Shown one piece after another: positions 1 through 12,603 of a DNA stretch of 64,000 nt. The first letter of the stretch is position 1. Each line of letters begins with the position of its first letter. A program made the translations under genes and the position numbers. The stretch comes from Gordionus sp. m RMFG-2023 (Eukaryota > Nematomorpha > Gordioida > Chordodea > Parachordodidae): positions 44,555,561 to 44,619,560 of the forward strand of contig NC_088775.1 of NCBI RefSeq assembly GCF_954871325.1. The letters are read 5' to 3'. The notes under the pieces were generated by a model. The model was not told the origin of the DNA and did no database searches. It saw only the letters and a list, made by a program, of their open reading frames with translations.

Positions 1-845
1 AGCACTAACGATGAAATGTATATCATTCTTTAGTGCTTCGTTTGTAGAGGTTAGTGCTTTAATCCGGATAGTAGCCGAATTTAAGGAAAAAAAGTTATGC
101 GCGAAAAAAACAAAAATAAACAAATATTGGCGAATTGCCAAAACAAAAACTATAATAGTACAAAACATCCGGTTTTCGCCATTATTTAGTGCTTAATTAG
201 TGTATTTAAATTCCGTAATTTATTTTTTTAACCGTCATATGAAAAAATTGTAACACACTAAAGAAATTTTTAGAGGTCAAATTTCGGCTGGAAAATTATG
301 AAAGCACTAACGATGAAACTTATATCATTCTTTAGTGCTTCGTTAGTAGAGGTTAGTGCTTTAATCAGTTTTGTAGCCGAATTTAAGAATAAAAAGTTAT
401 TCATGAAAAAACAAAAATATGGCGACGTGCCAAAACAAAAACTATAGGAGTACTAAACATCCGGTTTTCGCCATTATTTAGTGCTTAATTAGTGTATTTA
501 AATTCCGTTATTAATTTACTTAACTGTCATATGGAAAAATTGTAAAATGCTAAAGAAATTTTTAGAGGTCAAATTTCAGCTGGAAAATTATGAAAGCACT
601 AACGATAAAACTTATATCATTCTTTAGTGCTTAGTTAGTAGAGGTTAGTGCTTTAATCAGTTTTGTAGCCGAATTTAAAAATCAAAAGTTATTTGCGAAA
701 AAAAGAAATAATGGCGACGTGCCAAAACAAAAACTATAATAGTACTAAACATCCGGTTTTCGCCATTATTTAGTGCTTAATTAGTATTTTTAAATTCTGT
801 AATTTATTTTGTTAACCGTTATATGAAAAAATTGTAAAACACTAA
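1..845 (-). repeat. ~303-bp AAGCACTAA satellite, left arm
   Basis: Nearly three tandem units, starting near 1, 304 and 594, read in the opposite orientation to the array at 1673-4290. Each unit carries the 9-mer AAGCACTAA or its complement about four times, a block with GGCGAAAACCGG next to TTAGTGCTTAATTAG, and a segment that folds on itself between AGCACTAACGATG and CTTTAGTGCT. The window begins inside the array, so its outer end is not seen. Short open frames inside the units recur because the units do. I see no sign that they are genes. Confidence 0.85.
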
Positions 846-1672
846 AGAAAAAACCTTTATGGCATAGTTATAAATAATATTTAATTTTTTAATACATATA
901 ATGCAATATAATTTTATTTGAATTGTATATGATAATTTTCAATTCACTTAAAATATCAAATAAATAATATATATGTTTTTAGGATTGAAGAATGTTTTTA
1001 TCTTGGGAGGAGCTTATCATATCAAACGATTTTACACGACCCCTAAATAAATTATGGCATTTGTGACAACAGAAATTGTGAATTGAAAATTATCCTATAC
1101 AATTCAAATAAAATTATATTGCATTATATGTATTAAAAAATTAAATATTATTTATAGCTATGCCATAAAGATTTTTTAAACTATATTCCTATTATATTCG
1201 TATTTGTTTATATTTGTTATATAGAATGTTTTATTGATTATAAGCTTATTTTCGCTAATTGCTGCTTTATTCGTTGAAAATTATATCATACATTTTTTAT
1301 AATTTTTTCCTTCTTTATTCTTCCATCAATATTTTAGTTATAATATTCGAATAAAAATAAAACTCTCTTATCCTACAATCTATTTATATTATCGAGTAAC
1401 AGTTTTCCAATAAAAAGATATAACGCTTGAGGATTATATTTTCGACCACTAAGTGGAGTTGGACTTGCATTTTTATTAATAACTTCTTTAGTTGTTTTGA
1501 TAATTTATAGAGAAGAGTTTGAATACAATTATTCATATCTATCTATAGAAACATAATCAATTTGATTTCTTAAGATTCTAAAGGTCAGAAAATTTGAATT
1601 ATTGATATGCTATAATGAATCAGGGTAACTATCAGAATTTCTGCATAATTATATTGATAATAATGAGATCTA
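846..1672. other. Hub between the inverted satellite arms, with a hairpin
   Basis: This non-satellite spacer separates the two opposed arms. Positions 849-947 and 1078-1178 are inverted copies of about 98 bp with only a few mismatches, separated by a 130-bp loop. That is a strong potential cruciform or a MITE-like palindrome. The rest (1179-1672) is AT-rich sequence with no reading frame or motif I recognise. Confidence 0.75.
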
Positions 1673-4290
1673 AATGTATAAGTTTCATCGTTAGTGCTTT
1701 CATAATTTTCCAACCGAAATTTGACCTCTAAAAATTTGTTTAGCGTGTTACAATTTTTTCATATGACGGTTAACAAAATAAATTGCGGAATTTAAATAAA
1801 CTAATTAAGCACTAAATAATGGCGTAAACCGGATGTTTAGTACTCCTATAGTTTTTGTTTTGGCACGTCGCCATTATTTCTTTTTTTCGCAAATAACTTT
1901 TGATTTTTAAATTCGGCTACAAAACTGATTGAAGCACTAACCTCTACTAACGAAGCACTAAAGAATGATATAAGTTTCATCGTTAGTGCTTTAATAATTT
2001 TCCAGCCGAAATTTGACCTCTAAAAATTTGTTTAGCGTGTTACAATTTTTTCATATGACGGTTAACAAAATAAATTACGGAATTTAAATATACTAATTAA
2101 GCACTAAATAATGGCGAAAACCGGATGTTTAGTACTCCTATAGTTTTTGTTTTGGCACGTCGCCATTATTTGTTTATTATTGTTTTTTTCGTGAATAACT
2201 TTTTATTCTTAAATTCGGCTACGGAACTGATAGAAGCACTAACCTCTACTAACGAAGCACTAAAGAATGATATAAGTTTCATCGTTAGTGCTTCCAAAAG
2301 TTCGGCCAACTTCACGCCTAAATCGTGACGTCATAGTTTTTATTTTGCTAATAACTTTTTATTCTTAAATTCGGCTACGGAACTGATTGAAGCACTAACC
2401 TCTACTAACGAAGCACTAAAGAATGATATAGGTTTCATCGTTAGTGCTTTCATAATTTTCCAGCCGAAATTTGACCTCTAAAAATTTCTTTAGCGTGTTA
2501 CAATTTTTTCATATGATGGTTAACAAAATAAATTACGGAATTTAAATACACTAATTAAGCACTAAATAATGGCGAAAACAGGATGTTTAGTACTCCTATA
2601 GTTTTTGTTTTGGCAGGTCGCCATTATTTGTTTATTTTTGTTTTTTTCGTGAATAACTTTTTATTCTTAAATTCGGCTACGGAACTGATTAAAGCACTAA
2701 CCTCTACTAACGAAGCACTAAAGAATGATATAAGTTTCATCGTTAGTGCTTCCAAAAGTTCGGCCAACTTCACGCTTAAATCGTGACGTCATAATTTTTA
2801 TTTACCTTATAACTTTTTTTTATAAGGCGGTTAAGTAAATTAATAATGGAATTTAAATACATTAATTAAGCACTAAATAATGGCGAAAACCGGATGTTAA
2901 GTACTACTCTAGTTTTTGTTTTGGCACGTCGCCAATATTTGTTTATTTTTATTTTTTTCGTGAATAACTTTTTATTCATAAATTCGGCTACAAAATGGAT
3001 TGAAGCACTAACCTCTACTAACGAAGCACTAAAGAATGATATAAGTTTCATCTTTAGTGCTTCCAATCGACTTTTAAGCGTAAAGTTAGCACAAATTTTT
3101 ATTTTTGCCTATAACTTTTTTTCCTTAAATTCGGCTACTATACGGATTGAAGCACTAACAAGCACTAACGAAGCACTAAAAAATGACATATGTTTCATCG
3201 TTAGTGCTTTCATAATTTTCTAGCCGAAATTTGACCTCTAAAAATTTCTTTTGCGTGTTACAATATTTTCATATGACGGTTAACAAAATAAATTACAGAA
3301 TTTAAAAATACTAATTAAGCACTAAATAATGGCGAAAACCGGATGCTTAGTACTATTATAGTTTTTGTCTTGGCACGTCGCCATTATTTCTTTTTTTCGC
3401 AAATAACTTTTTATTCTTAAATTCGGCTACAAAACTGATTGAAGCACTAACCTCTACTAACGAAGCACTAAAGAATGATATAAGTTTCATCGTTAGTGCT
3501 TTCATAATTTTCCAGCCGAAATTTGACCTCTAAAAATTTCTTTAGTGTGTTACAATTTTTTCATATGACGGTTAAAAAAATAAATTACGGAATTTAAATA
3601 CACTAATTAAGCACTAAATAATGGCGAAAACCGGATGTTTTGTACTATTATAGTTTTTGTTTTGGCAATTCGCCAATATTTGTTTATTTTTGTTTTTTTC
3701 GCGAATAACTTTTTTTCCTTAAATTCGGCTACTATCCGGATTAAAGCACTAACCTCTACAAACGAAGCTCTAAAGAATGATATACATTTCATCGTTAGTG
3801 CTTCCAAAAGTTCGGCCAACTTCACGCTTAAATCGTGACGTCATAATTTTTATATACCTAATATCTTTTTTTTTATAAGGCGGTTAACCATAAAAATTAC
3901 GGAATTAAAATTTACTAATTAAGCACTAAATAATGGCGAAAACCGGATGTTTTGTACTATTATAGTTTTTGTTTTGGCAAGTCGCCAATATTTGTATATT
4001 TTTATTTTTTTCGCGAATAACTTTTTTCCCTTAAATTCGGCTACTATCCGGATTGAAGCACTAACCTCTACTTACGAAGCACTAAAGAATGATATATATT
4101 TCATCGTCAGTGCTTCCAATCGACTTTTAAGCGTGAAGTTGGCACAAATTTTTATTTTTGCTTATAAATTTTTTTCCTTAAATTCGGCTACTAAACGGAT
4201 TGAAGCACTAACAAGCACTAACGAAGCACTAAAAAATGATATATAATTCATCGTTAGTGCTTCCAATTGTTCGGCCAACTTCACGGACCT
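1673..4290 (+). repeat. ~303-bp AAGCACTAA satellite, right arm
   Basis: Same family as 1-845, inverted. The core block GAAGCACTAACCTCTACTAA recurs near 1932, 2235, 2386, 2692, 3002, 3442, 3746 and 4056, with variant copies near 3153 and 4201. Spacings alternate between about 303 and about 150, so the basic unit is ~150 bp and long and short forms are interleaved. Five units keep a 67-109 residue frame with a hydrophobic start. These frames sit on the repeat's own period and are best read as by-products. The array ends at about 4290 in unique sequence. Confidence 0.85.
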
Positions 4291-5084
4291 CGAAAAATGA
4301 AAATGGACACCATTTTATTTTTAGATTAAAAATAGCTTATGTTAATTTTTTTTTCAGAATTCATTTTTTTATTTATTTATATTTTTATGATTTTGGACGC
4401 AGCCTAACCATAAATTTGTTAAATTATAATATAAGCAATAATGGTGGTAATTACTAATCCAGAGTAATATAGGAAGATCGAGTGGATATGAAATTTATAA
4501 GGGAGTGGATGATGAATGCACTTTGGTAATTCAATTAGAAAATAAATGTATTGTAAAATTTGGAATTCAGGAAATGGGAATTCATGATTTATTATATAAT
4601 TTTTTTATTTTAAACAGTTTATTTATTGAATTTTTATTTTTTTCAGGCAGGTGAATTGAGCTATCCTTATATTTAAACTCAGAATTTCTTTATATTTTTA
4701 TGTAACCAGTATGTTTTGTATCTTTTATATTAGAAGGAAATTAGAGCTACGCCAAATTACCTTTAAAATGCCTCATAATATGGCCAAAGAGTTAATTCTT
4801 CTTTTCTTAAGAGAGATATCTACAGTGTGTTTTCATATTTTCCCTAACCTTATATTTGATATTATTTTAGGATATATCTAGCCACTTATCTATCATATGC
4901 AGCTATCCATGAAGATTATCCGACATTTGTTTATATCCCACATATCACTTTCATATAGAAAAATTGGGATAATCGTTGAAAGGAAAATTTGTGGTTTTTA
5001 TAGAAATTTTCTTCGTGCGCCCAAAATTTAAAATATTTGAGCAGATTTAGCATGTTTCAGTCTTAATTCACTTTTATTATTTGG
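4291..5084. other. No recognisable gene
   Basis: AT-rich sequence. Around 4960-5080 the minus strand may hold the worn tail of the LINE that follows, but no motif is firm. Nothing else was identified. Confidence 0.5.
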
Positions 5085-5995
5085 CCTTTATTGTTTATAG
5101 TGACACCAATATATCTAAATTCCTCTACTGATTTAATTCCCGACATAGATATGGGATTGGTTTGAATCTACTCAGCCCATGGAACTGGCATAATAACTGT
5201 TTTATTAAAGATAATGGTTAGTCCGATCTCGCCGCTATACTATTTTAGTATAGCTAGTATGTTAGACGTTTCCTCTACTTATTGTGTAATCATGACTATA
5301 TCATCTCCATAAGAAATTATACGGTGTGTCAGGTTTAGTTTATCGTAGGAGTATAGGTAACGTGAAGGCGCTGGTATTGGAAATGATTTTGTTGGTGACA
5401 ATATTGAATAAAATAGGTGATAGAAAGCTATTCTGTTCCATCCCATTGTATATATATAAAAAAAAGGAGAATGAATGAACCCGCCTTTGGATGGTAAATT
5501 ACCATAATGGTTACTTAAAATTGCTGTTTTTAACTACACCACTGTCTGCTAAGATTTTCCATAAGATATCATGTTTGATGCAATGTTTTAAATCGACAAA
5601 CGTGAAATAAAGGTATCTGAAGCATTTTTTGGTAATTTACAATGCCATTTATTTGAAAGTAAGTGCTTTGTTGAGTCTAATATGCGATTTCTTATTATGA
5701 CCATAAACACTTTCGAAGCTATGGACGTGAGTGCGATAACTCTATAATCGTTTGAAGAAGAGGCATTGGAGATCTCGGGAAAGTTACAAATGAATGAGAG
5801 ATTCTATTCTTCGTAGTAAGACCCGATATCCAAATTTTGTTTAATATGGTTAGTAAGAACACGGAGATGTAATCGGGAGAAGTTTGTAAGTCTTTTACTT
5901 CAATTTTGTCCAGGCCCGCCGCTTTATTGTACCTAAGTTTGACTATCGTTCTCATGATCATAAACATGGTAAAGTCCAAGTTAAGGTTTGTTCAC
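5085..5995 (-). mobile_element. LINE remnant, reverse transcriptase part
   Basis: Minus-strand remains of a non-LTR retrotransposon reverse transcriptase. From about 5979 down to 5719 one block contains KLRYNKAAGLDKIEV, the usual LINE pattern NKAxGxDxI, followed by an ILNKIWISG block typical of the same fingers region. Near 5293-5318 the minus strand reads SYGDDIVMI, matching the catalytic Y-x-D-D box. Downstream of it are an L-T-I-I-x-N-K-T block and an E-F-R-Y-I-G-V-T block, as in LINE thumb regions. Frames shift between the blocks and stops intervene, so this is a decayed, truncated copy. No endonuclease part was found. The clade is unclear; RTE or Jockey-like are both possible. Confidence 0.7.
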
Positions 5996-7476
5996 TGGCC
6001 AAAATAGGTAACTGAGATTTTGAATCAAAAATTGTCATGTAATAATCCAACCATAGTTTCATTTGTTCTTCGAAATATCGTATGGTGCAATTGTAACAGG
6101 CTTAAAAAACATTTTTTATTTCTTGTATGCTTCGTGAAACCTAATCGTTCTCATATCAATTTCGTTACATCTATCCGTTCTCAATATTCTTTATAATAAT
6201 TTTAGCCTTAGTGGTAGAAGATCCTCCCTAAGATTCACGGTTTTTTCTATGACGTAAAAAAATGACCACCATTATCATATCTGACCATGGATGGTTAGGA
6301 TTCACATAATGATCAAAATAGGCATATGAAGAAATAAGAATACCAGATGTATGATGTTCGACTTAAATTGGACAAAAAATATAAAAATATTGTTTACTTA
6401 TTTGATTCAGTTCGAAAACAACGGCAAACTTTGTATGATTTATGAAAATTTTATATAAATCATATAAAATTAAATTCAAAATATCTTTATTTTAATCTCA
6501 TTTTTTTATAAAATATAATAAAAATTAAACAAACATTTTGTTATAAAAATTGGTATGTCAGTGATAAAATTTGATTTATTACACAATTATTTTAAAAGAT
6601 CGAATCAGTTTTTAAATGATATCAGGCCTATCTGATCTTTCTCGAAAGTGACCAAATAGGACAGCCTTGATAGTAGTTAGATTTAAAATAAGATCCGAGT
6701 GAGATCCACAAAAAATTTAAAGAACGTGCAGGTTCGATAAAAGACATTGAGTTTTTTTCGCACACTTTTTAATGATACGATTCTACTACACGGTTTCCAA
6801 AATTTAAATATTCTGTACAAATTTTTTTTTATATTTAAATTAAATTTTATCTTCTAATTGATATTCTAAACAAAACCGATTTAGTTTAAAGTATTGATGA
6901 AGAGGACAATAATCAATTACGCTAGAAACCATCAAATCATAATGTGGCATGTTATTTAAATGTTTTTAAAACTAAAGTTTATTAGGCAATAACTATGCTT
7001 CTATATTCATTAATTTTAGGATGGATATATTTTCGAATGGATAAATCTGTCAAATTTGGAATTCAACAACCAATATTTAATTTTCTTAGATATATTTTAT
7101 GTGCTTAGACGTGTTTGGTAATATAAAACACGTTACAGCAATAAAATTCTGTTTAAATTTTATCGCCTTTAATCTTTAGTTATTTAGAAATACTGTTTTT
7201 TGGATACTAAATGCTATGATTACCTACGAAACATCCCTAATTATTTCTGTTACTATTATTTAGATATTTTCTGAAATTGGGGTCTAAAGTCCGCTCTCTA
7301 GATCGAGCCCCATTATTTAATCCATCATAATTATTTTACCATTGACATCACCAACCCCACGGAAAATCTTTATCTCAGGCAGGTTTAGACTCATCTTACA
7401 ATATTATTCTTTTCGTTCTAAAATTAAATTTAAGGATATCATTTATTTACAAATTGATTTTAAAAAACTTTTGCAG
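5996..7476. other. No recognisable gene
   Basis: AT-rich intergenic or intronic sequence. Nothing identified on either strand apart from the possible exon that follows. Confidence 0.5.
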
Positions 7477-7565
7477 GATTGTTGCCTTGTATTTTATATT
7501 GATGATGAAGTCTTCATATCTTTCTCAGTTATAGACATATCTATTTTGGAAAGATCTACATTCTT
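7477..7565 (+). CDS. Possible isolated host exon
   Basis: A candidate internal exon of 89 nt. The left border is a good acceptor (ACTTTTGCAG) and the right border is a consensus donor, GTAAGT. Between them the frame is open for 29 codons and reads (D)CCLVFYIDDEVFISFSVI and onward to ERSTF. The acidic IDDEV stretch and the balanced composition look more coding-like than the surroundings. I do not recognise the protein. No partner exon with a matching phase was found nearby, so it could be a chance frame between chance splice sites. Confidence 0.3.
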
Positions 7566-8354
7566 GTAAGTCCTTTATTACATTATAAATATGATTTAAA
7601 AATTAATTAATTAATTACGAAGTTAGTAATGGCATTTACATGGTCTCCATGAATTTCCTCTCCAAAGTTTTAGGAGATTTGTTAATTATGAAAGTTATTT
7701 TAGTTTTTATAGTCTCTTTAGTCACCTATTGGATGTTGGGTAAAAAAAACTATTTTGATAATATTAAATATAGAGGACGGTGAAGCCAGAAGCCCAGCTC
7801 TCGGGCCGGGAAAATAAAATTTACGCGGGTCGGACAATTTATTCAAAATAATTTCGTACCAGGCCGAAAATCCTGATAAAGAATTTCCACACTTCGGGCC
7901 AGGCCGACATCTAATTATACCTATTCAACATGAGTTTCAACCTGAGCCCCTCAGATTTTTCTATTTTTTTTTCTAGTGTTTGCATATAGTCTAAGAAAAA
8001 AATAAAATTTTAGCTTCCAACTTCAAACGGCTGAGATAAGCCCTTTAAATATCGAAAAAAGAGCCATTTTTGGCAAAAGGTATGCCCTTTAATTTTAGGT
8101 ATCTTTAGATACAATTTAACTAAAAGCTTCATTTAAATTGCTTCACATAGCTTAATTGTTGGTTTTTAAAGTAATATAAAATATCAATAAATGATTATAA
8201 AATTAAATCGGCATTTTTATTTTCTCTCAAATTTTCTTTGAGAAAAATTATTAACGAAAATTATCGCCGCTATTTAATCCGGTAAACTATTTCTACAATC
8301 TACTTTCGTAATCTAAAATCGAGAGCTCCTTTTTTTCCAAAAATATTTTTACTG
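7566..8354. other. No gene; a worn GC-rich patch at 7780-7925
   Basis: AT-rich except for 7780-7925, where blocks such as CTCGGGCCGGG and CGGGCCAGGCCG stand out. They resemble the subterminal sequence of the GC-ended hAT copies elsewhere in the window (for example 45557-46962), so this may be a decayed relative. No terminal repeats or target duplication were found. Confidence 0.4.
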
Positions 8355-10757
8355 TATTAGTTAATAATACAAAATTTCAAGTTGGACAGAGCACAGATTT
8401 AGGTGATATGGTATTTTGATCATTTGTGTAAAAATTATTTATAAATATTTGATATATTATTAATTGCCAAGCTTTTAAATATTTTATGCAGGAGTTCGAA
8501 CCTAATCCGAACCCGGAAGAGGAAACCCTAGTTTTTGGGGAAAAAATTTGAACCGAACCGAACCGAACCTGAACCCCGTGTATAAAATTTTCAAAACCCT
8601 CGAACCCGGGAATTTTATTTGAACCCGGGTTCAGTATATTGTTTAAATTAATATAAAATTATTGTATATTGTTAAATATTAATAATTTACTTGACATTTT
8701 ATAATATTTTCAAATTTCCATTTAAGTGAAGTGTTAATAAATTTTAAACAACTTAATTCATTTACTCCATTTTTAAATTTTTTTAAAATTTATTCTCAAA
8801 TATTCCTATTGATTGGATTGTTAATAAATTTTAACTAATTAAATTCATTTAAGCCATGCCATTTATTTTTAATTTTTAACTTATTCTCATAGATTATTAA
8901 TTAGAGGAAAATGAAAGTGAACAAGTCAAAGTAAAAATTATTTTATTGCATATTGTTAATTTAAAGAAATACATATAAAATTTTTTAAATCTATACATGA
9001 CTATGCTATGTATTTTTAACTATATTTTGCCTGTAAATAAAATAAAAAATTTATTTTTTATTCCAAATTTATGTCAAGTTTTTTAATTATGATTTAAATA
9101 TAGAATATTTTTTTTACCAATTCAAAAATTTTTAAACTCGAGCTAAACCCGGAAACAAACCCGGGTTCAAAAATGTTCCCTGAACCGAACCTGAACCGAA
9201 CCTGAACCGAGCCCACCTATTTTTTAACCTTAAACCGAACCCAACCCGAACCGAACCCACCTATTTTTTAACCTTAAACCGAACCCAAAACGAACCCGGA
9301 CAAAATATTTGCCGGGTTCGCATCCATAATTTTATGTATATAAATAAAAGTTTGAAAAAGATGTAAGGGGGGGGGGCACTGTTAATTTGTGTAATATATT
9401 TACTTCATTCCTAAAATTTATATTTATTCTTTTTTTAAATAGTTTATTACAATCTATTTAATTTTGATAAACATACAGGTTATGATTATGAAGGCCTAAG
9501 AAATGTAATTCCTTGGATGATATATCAAAATAAATCATAAACAATTAAAATCACCTTCAACATCTATATTTCACAAGGAATTTATTAATGTTGCCTTGGC
9601 CATTAATTTTTACCATTAATGGGTGAGACATAATTAAGAAGTGAAGATATTCTTTTTAAAAATATTTAAGATCAAAAAAATTATCAAGAATTTGATAACG
9701 ATGAATGTTAAATTATTAATGAGCAATCGAAAAATAAATTGAAACAATACATTCTCAGAAAGAAAAAAATTCAGAAATAGATGGTTTTACTAAATTCTGG
9801 GACCCTAAAAGCATGAAGAATTTTTTACCACTGAATTCATGGCAAGGATAGCTTGGTAAAGGAAAAGGGTGTTTAATCAATCCAAATATTACAAAGACTG
9901 GGAGTTTTTCGAGAATATAATAAATATAATTGGAAAATTTCATAATTCCGATTGAAACAGTTGTATGCCTTGTAAAAATAGTTATCAATATAGATAAAGG
10001 AGAGAACCAATTGAAGAAAAAACTTATTTTATGCAAAAAAATTATATTCAAATTTTAAAGATACTCATATTTATTTAAAGAGCTTAGTAAATTTGCAGTT
10101 ATTCAATTTTTTAATAAAATGTTTTTTTTCCTGATGGTGCAGTAACTAAATATAAGAATAATGTTCATAAGCTAAGCCATATTTTGAAATCAAAGCGAAA
10201 TGACATTTCTTTGTACATTACCAAAAGTCTAGCAGGCACAGCTACCTTCCGCACATCCATATGAGGATCATAAAAGACCTTAATTTATTAAATTTTTATA
10301 AAGCAAATTTTCACTGGAATTAATTGCACATATATAAAAGGTGATAAATATCAAAAAAATTCTTATTCAAAGGACCAGACCCATTCCTGGAATACAAAAG
10401 TTTTAAGCTTTTATGCCTCTTAGGAAAAATTAATTTGAAGTTAAATTATATTCATATGATAAAATTATTCAATTTACATTATATAAAAATTAAATTTTAT
10501 TATAATAAAAAATTGATTTATATTTTAATTATTTTTATGTGGAGAGAAATTCATCATGTAAATTAACCAAAACCCCTCTTCCCCCCCCCCAATACTTTTC
10601 CGGATCTAAGATAACTTCTTTTAAATATTAAAAATAAAATACTTGATAGCTTTTGATAAAATTAATGATTTAAATAATTTACAATCAACTAATGATTAAA
10701 ATACAATACTAAATGTGCTTGGTCCAACTTGAAATTTTGCAAATTTATTAACTAATC
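8355..10757. mobile_element. Candidate inverted-repeat element of unknown type
   Basis: Positions 8355-8400 and 10711-10757 are inverted copies of a ~46-bp sequence that includes TTTCAAGTTGGAC, about 85 percent alike. The 2.4 kb between them contains a nested 840-bp element (8489-9328), a G10 run at 9367-9376 and a C10 run at 10581-10590. Weak frames on the plus strand around 9750-10200 match nothing I recognise. No target duplication was identified, so the ends are provisional. Confidence 0.35.
8489..9328. mobile_element. hAT-type nonautonomous element with GAACCCGG-rich ends
   Basis: An 840-bp insertion flanked by a perfect 8-bp duplication, ATTTTATG (8481-8488 and 9329-9336), the length typical of hAT elements. 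The left end starts CAGGAGTTCGAACC. The right end, read inward, is an imperfect match to it. Both subterminal regions are packed with CCGAACC and CCCGGGTTC blocks, including a ~46-bp direct duplication near 9210-9300, while the 470-bp core is AT-rich. No coding sequence. Confidence 0.7.
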
Positions 10758-11204
10758 CTATACCTATACTGTATAGCTATTAAAAAATATTAAGAGGAAA
10801 AATAAATGCTAATTTGATTTATGATGATTTCCAATTTTTGACATTTAAATTTTTTAAACAATATTTAACATGATATAACTTTAAAGGTCTACTATATATA
10901 AAAATTATACGGAATGAATTTTGCCAAAATGCCCCATTTTTCGACATTTAGAGGCTTATATCTCAGCCGATAATCTGAGTGGGTGGGGTTGAAAATCGTG
11001 TTTTAAAAATTTGTAAATGAAATTCACAATAAATTGTTGTTTATACTCTATATAACGCAGGTTTAAGACCCGAAGTATCAGTTTACCTAACATTTAATGT
11101 TACTCTGTTTATTATGTCATAATCATCCAATTCGGTAGCTTAGTTTTCTTTAAATATGACTATTAATGAATAAAATTTTAATTTAGTAAAATAAAGTGTG
11201 GTAT
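10758..11204. other. No recognisable gene
   Basis: AT-rich with a slightly richer patch at 10920-11000. No motif or repeat identified. Confidence 0.5.
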
Positions 11205-11770
11205 TGTTAAAAAGTCGAGTTGTAGAATTAGTCAACTAACTCAAGTTGTGAACTTTGATCGCACACTCAAGTCGACTAGAGTTATGAACTCATGTCTATA
11301 CACTTGAGTCGACTAGAGGACGAATATTTCTTATTATTAATTAAGATATTAGTTTTGTTTTTTTATAATTTTTTACTTTACTTCCAACTTGAGTCATGAA
11401 TACGAATTATATACTTGAATCGACTAGAGGAGGAATAGTTCTATGAATTTGAGTCGACTAGAGTATGAATATTTCAGATTAGTTATCATTAATTAACATA
11501 TTTATTCTGTGTTTTACATTTTTTCATTTTAGACTTCCAGCTTGAGTCGTGAATACGAATTATATACCTGAGTCGACTAGAGGACGAATAGTTCTACGAA
11601 TTTGAGTCGTTAGAGGACGAATATTTCAAATTAGTTTTTTTTACTTTAGACTTCCAACTTGAGTCGTGAATATGAATTATATACTTGAATCGACTAGAGG
11701 ACGATAGTTCAATGAATTTGAGTCGCTAGAGGATGAATATTTCAAATTAGATATAATTAATTAAATATAT
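11205..11770 (+). repeat. GAGTCGACTAGAG minisatellite
   Basis: A degenerate tandem repeat in which TTGAGTCGACTAGAGGACGA and close variants recur. Longer units of roughly 120-150 bp begin TTGAGTCGTGAATACGAATT near 11391, 11543 and 11660. It has no coding content. The shared SalI-like GTCGAC core is the most conserved part. Confidence 0.75.
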
Positions 11771-12603
11771 TTTTTTTATAGTCATATGCCCCTCTTCAAT
11801 CCAAATAATGAGGGTTAAAGCGATTATATAGATAATGAATTAATATAAATTAAAAGACCTTAGTGTTAATGGATTTACTTCGGCAAGCGCCTGAAGATTG
11901 AGCCGAGACACTAACTATATAAAGTGTAAATTGAAGATTTTATATATTTTGACTTCAGAATAGGCAGGACAAATAGACGCTTGTGTATAACCACCCTCAA
12001 ACAATTATCCAAGTAATATCTTATTTAAGCTCAATCTTGCCGAATTTAGGAACTAATGTTATCAAATGTATTAGTCCAGGATTCATTTCTAAAATTAAAA
12101 AATATGTGCTTAAAAAATAGAGATGAAATGCCAGAAATCTCGTACCTAATTCTGAACTAGGATGCAGCATAGCGACACTAATTTCCTAAACATGGGCATA
12201 CTGAAACACATTTTAAGAAAGTTTTCATGGCCCGTTGATCGGTCTGTTGTTTCTTTTTTTTAATACCGAAAATTATTTTATTTTAAAACGAAAAAAAAGG
12301 GATATATATTTTATATTATGTGCAATACAAATAGAAGAATAAATGTATATTTAGATCATTTATAAAATAAATATACATAAAATAAAGATTTCACAAGTCA
12401 TTTTCGAAACTATAATATAAGAAAGGTAAATTTAATAGAAAATATAATAAACAAAGAAAAAATTAGTTATAAAATATCATAATTTGAACTTAAGTTTTAC
12501 CCAAAAAGAAATTGTGTATTTTCTAACTCATTCAAAAAGATAAAAATTAATTTTATAAATAAACGGAAGATTATTTATTATTTTTGTATAAATTGCAAAT
12601 GTG
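11771..12603. other. No recognisable gene
   Basis: AT-rich sequence with nothing identified on either strand. Confidence 0.5.

Noticed and set aside
2125-4246. Five repeated 67-109 residue frames with hydrophobic starts in the first satellite, possibly a secreted-peptide gene cluster
   Set aside because: They recur at the satellite period, have counterparts on the other strand, and vary at the same rate as non-coding parts of the unit.
9755-10051. 98-residue minus-strand frame with hydrophobic segments
   Set aside because: Low complexity, no recognised motif, no splice or promoter context; probably a chance frame in AT-rich DNA.
9367-10590. G10 and C10 runs as ends of one transposon
   Set aside because: The sequences next to the runs are not inverted copies and no target duplication was found.
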